From: Pauljensenia sp.
GTDB lineage: Bacteria; Actinomycetota; Actinomycetes; Actinomycetales; Actinomycetaceae
Assembly: GCA_029983625.1 (NCBI GenBank)
Contig: JASBZF010000096.1
Span: 1 to 5,253 of the forward strand
Direction of reading: 5' to 3'
Length of the DNA: 5,253 bases
Below the pieces are notes generated by a model. It did no database searches. It was not told the origin of the DNA and saw only the letters and a list, made by a program, of their open reading frames with translations. The translations under genes were made by a program, and so were the position numbers. Shown piece by piece: positions 3,691 to 5,253 of this stretch. Position 1 is the first letter of the stretch. Each line of letters begins with the position of its first letter.

Positions 3691-5217
3691 ATGTCCATCG
3701 AGAAATTCGTCCTGGCAATCGATCAGGGCACCACCTCCTCACGTGCCATCATCTTCAACCACTGCGGCGAAATCGTTTCGGTCGGTCAAAAAGAGTTCAC
3801 TCAGATCTTCCCGAACCCAGGATGGGTGGAACACGATCCCGTTGAGATCTGGGAATCGGTGCGCGCAGTCGTCGCTGAAGCGCTCCAAAAAGCAGAGATC
3901 AACGCCGAACACCTCGCTGCGGTCGGTATCACGAATCAGCGTGAAACCACGATCGTCTGGGACAAGAACACCGGCGAGCCCGTGTATAACGCCCTCGTCT
4001 GGCAAGATACCCGCACTGCGCCGATCGTTCGTGAAATCGCTGCCGCTGATCCGCTCGGCACCGAACGCTACCGTCAGATCACCGGAGAGAACATCTCCAC
4101 CTACCCCTCCGCCCCTCGTATCACCTGGATTCTGGACAATGTTGAGGGCGCACGTGAAAAAGCAGAAGCGGGCGATCTGCTTTTCGGAACCCCGGATACC
4201 TGGGTTTTGTGGAACCTCACCGGCGGTGTCAACGGCGGTGTTCACGCTACCGATGTCACCAACGCATCCCGCACACTCCTCATGGATGTCCGCACGCTTC
4301 AATGGCGCGAAGATATCTGCGCTGACTTCCGTATCCCGATGTCGATGCTCCCTGAGATCAAATCCTCGGCCGCGGTTTACGGTGTCGGTCGTCCGAACGG
4401 CTTGCTTGCGGGTGTCCCGATCTCCGGCATCCTCGGCGACCAGCAGGCCGCGACTTTCGGTCAAGCCTGCTTTGAGAAGGGGAGCGCGAAGAACACCTAC
4501 GGTACCGGCTGCTTCATGCTCATGAACACCGGTGAGGAACCGATCTTTTCTCACAATGGCCTCCTCACCACGCTGCTGTACAAGCTCGGCGACGAAAAGC
4601 CCGTTTACGCTCTCGAAGGTTCGATCGCTGTCGCAGGTTCGCTCGTCCAGTGGGTTCGCGACAATCTCGGCATGATCGAGAAGTCGTCGGATATTCAAGC
4701 CCTTGCGGAAACGGTTGAAGATAACGGTGGCGTCTACTTCGTCCCGGCTTTCTCCGGCCTGTTTGCTCCGTATTGGAAGGACGATGCTCGCGGGGCAATC
4801 GTTGGCTTGACTCGCTACGTAACGAAGGCTCATATTGCGCGTGCCGTTGAGGAATCGACCGCCTTCCAGTCCGCTGAGGTTCTGGATGCGATGAACGCCG
4901 ATGCCGGTGTTCCTCTGAAGGAACTGAAGGTGGACGGCGGCATGACTCGCGACGATCTTGTGATGCAGTTCCAAGCTGACCTGTGCGGTGTGGATGTGAT
5001 TCGCCCGGTCGTTGCTGAAACGACCGCACTGGGAGCAGCCTATGCGGCCGGTATTGCCGTGGGCTTTTGGAGTGGCACCGAAGATGTCATCGCGAACTGG
5101 CAGGAGGATAAGCGCTGGAAGCCATCGATGGATGCTGCCGAACGCGACCGCACCTATCGCCTCTGGAAGAAAGCGGTGACTCGGACCTACGACTGGGTTG
5201 ACGAGGACGTGCAGTGA
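3691..5217 (+). CDS. glpK: Glycerol kinase
   Basis: A 508-residue FGGY-family kinase that makes sn-glycerol 3-phosphate from glycerol and ATP in the cytosol, trapping glycerol brought in by GlpF. Visible features are the phosphate loop DQGTTSSRA (11-19), VGITNQRETT (78-87) with the glycerol-binding Arg84-Glu85, ALVWQDTR (101-108), Tyr138, and GILGDQQAATFGQ (247-259) with catalytic Asp250-Gln251. Further on are KNTYGTGCFMLMNTGEEP (267-284), YFVPAFSGLFAPYW (349-362) and the C-terminal ATP-site block KVDGGMTRDDLVMQFQAD (413-430) to TTALGAAYAAG (444-454). The length is that of complete GlpK. The loop at about 228-243 (VYGVGRPNGLLAGVPI) has neither the E. coli fructose-bisphosphate loop nor the His phosphorylated by HPr in low-G+C Gram-positives. 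The usual QTR near 393 reads Gln-Ser-Ala. It is probably cotranscribed with glpF, with the hairpin between them tuning expression. Confidence 0.97.
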   Translation: MSIEKFVLAIDQGTTSSRAIIFNHCGEIVSVGQKEFTQIFPNPGWVEHDPVEIWESVRAVVAEALQKAEINAEHLAAVGITNQRETTIVWDKNTGEPVYNALVWQDTRTAPIVREIAAADPLGTERYRQITGENISTYPSAPRITWILDNVEGAREKAEAGDLLFGTPDTWVLWNLTGGVNGGVHATDVTNASRTLLMDVRTLQWREDICADFRIPMSMLPEIKSSAAVYGVGRPNGLLAGVPISGILGDQQAATFGQACFEKGSAKNTYGTGCFMLMNTGEEPIFSHNGLLTTLLYKLGDEKPVYALEGSIAVAGSLVQWVRDNLGMIEKSSDIQALAETVEDNGGVYFVPAFSGLFAPYWKDDARGAIVGLTRYVTKAHIARAVEESTAFQSAEVLDAMNADAGVPLKELKVDGGMTRDDLVMQFQADLCGVDVIRPVVAETTALGAAYAAGIAVGFWSGTEDVIANWQEDKRWKPSMDAAERDRTYRLWKKAVTRTYDWVDEDVQ

Positions 5218-5239
5218 ACTTCTGAGGCCCTGTGCGCGT

Positions 5240-5253
5240 GGGGGGGGGGGGGG
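5240..5253. repeat. Run of 14 G at the right edge
   Basis: An uninterrupted G tract closes the window 22 bases after the glpK stop. Ending exactly in a homopolymer suggests an assembly break or sequencing artefact, though a genuine slippery tract upstream of a next gene cannot be excluded. No further gene is visible in 5218-5253. Confidence 0.8.

Noticed and set aside
3739..4974. Long open frame of 411 codons on the minus strand opposite glpK
   Set aside because: It is the shadow of the strong codon bias of glpK; it carries no recognisable domain and the sense frame is unmistakable glycerol kinase.
1..5253. CRISPR array, insertion sequence, tRNA or defence system
   Set aside because: I found no regularly spaced repeats, transposase-like protein, tRNA-like cloverleaf or defence-type domain in either strand.

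Overview
The window reads as chromosomal DNA of an actinomycete. By eye it is moderately G+C-rich, and three proteins have actinobacterial forms: a short stand-alone ArgA-type acetyltransferase resembling Mycobacterium tuberculosis Rv2747, an actinobacterial uridine-kinase-like P-loop protein, and a SorC-family regulator divergent from glpF-glpK. A member of Actinomycetaceae (Actinomyces/Schaalia-like) is my best guess, but the genus is not proven by the sequence. The window looks like a whole short contig: it begins in a small palindrome and ends in a run of 14 G.

Layout. The left half is read leftwards: a sugar-binding (SorC/DeoR-type) regulator (2330 to 1353), then argA (1356 to 841, overlapping the regulator by 4 bases as ATGA), then after a 147-base gap a uridine-kinase-like gene (693 to 70). 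The right half is read rightwards: an aquaglyceroporin glpF (2774-3583), a 107-base spacer with a perfect 12-bp inverted repeat, and glycerol kinase glpK (3691-5217). Between the divergent units lies a 443-base control region. It holds two copies of an inverted-repeat element with identical geometry (TGCACA, 24 bases, TGTGCA), an 8-bp inverted repeat, a weak rightward promoter candidate, and two hairpins just before glpF.

How the parts fit. GlpF lets glycerol across the membrane and GlpK phosphorylates it to sn-glycerol 3-phosphate, trapping it. The glycerol-3-phosphate dehydrogenase that would complete the pathway is not in the window and could lie beyond the right edge. The divergent SorC-type regulator is the natural candidate for the local glycerol regulator, binding the paired elements and sensing a phosphorylated intermediate; this is inference from position and family. 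ArgA (N-acetylglutamate synthesis) has no obvious link to glycerol yet appears translationally coupled to the regulator.

I see no mobile element, CRISPR array, tRNA or rRNA. The coding content is ordinary. The parts most worth checking are non-coding: the paired operator-like elements, the structured glpF leader, the glpF-glpK hairpin, and an anti-Shine-Dalgarno look-alike directly before the argA start codon.
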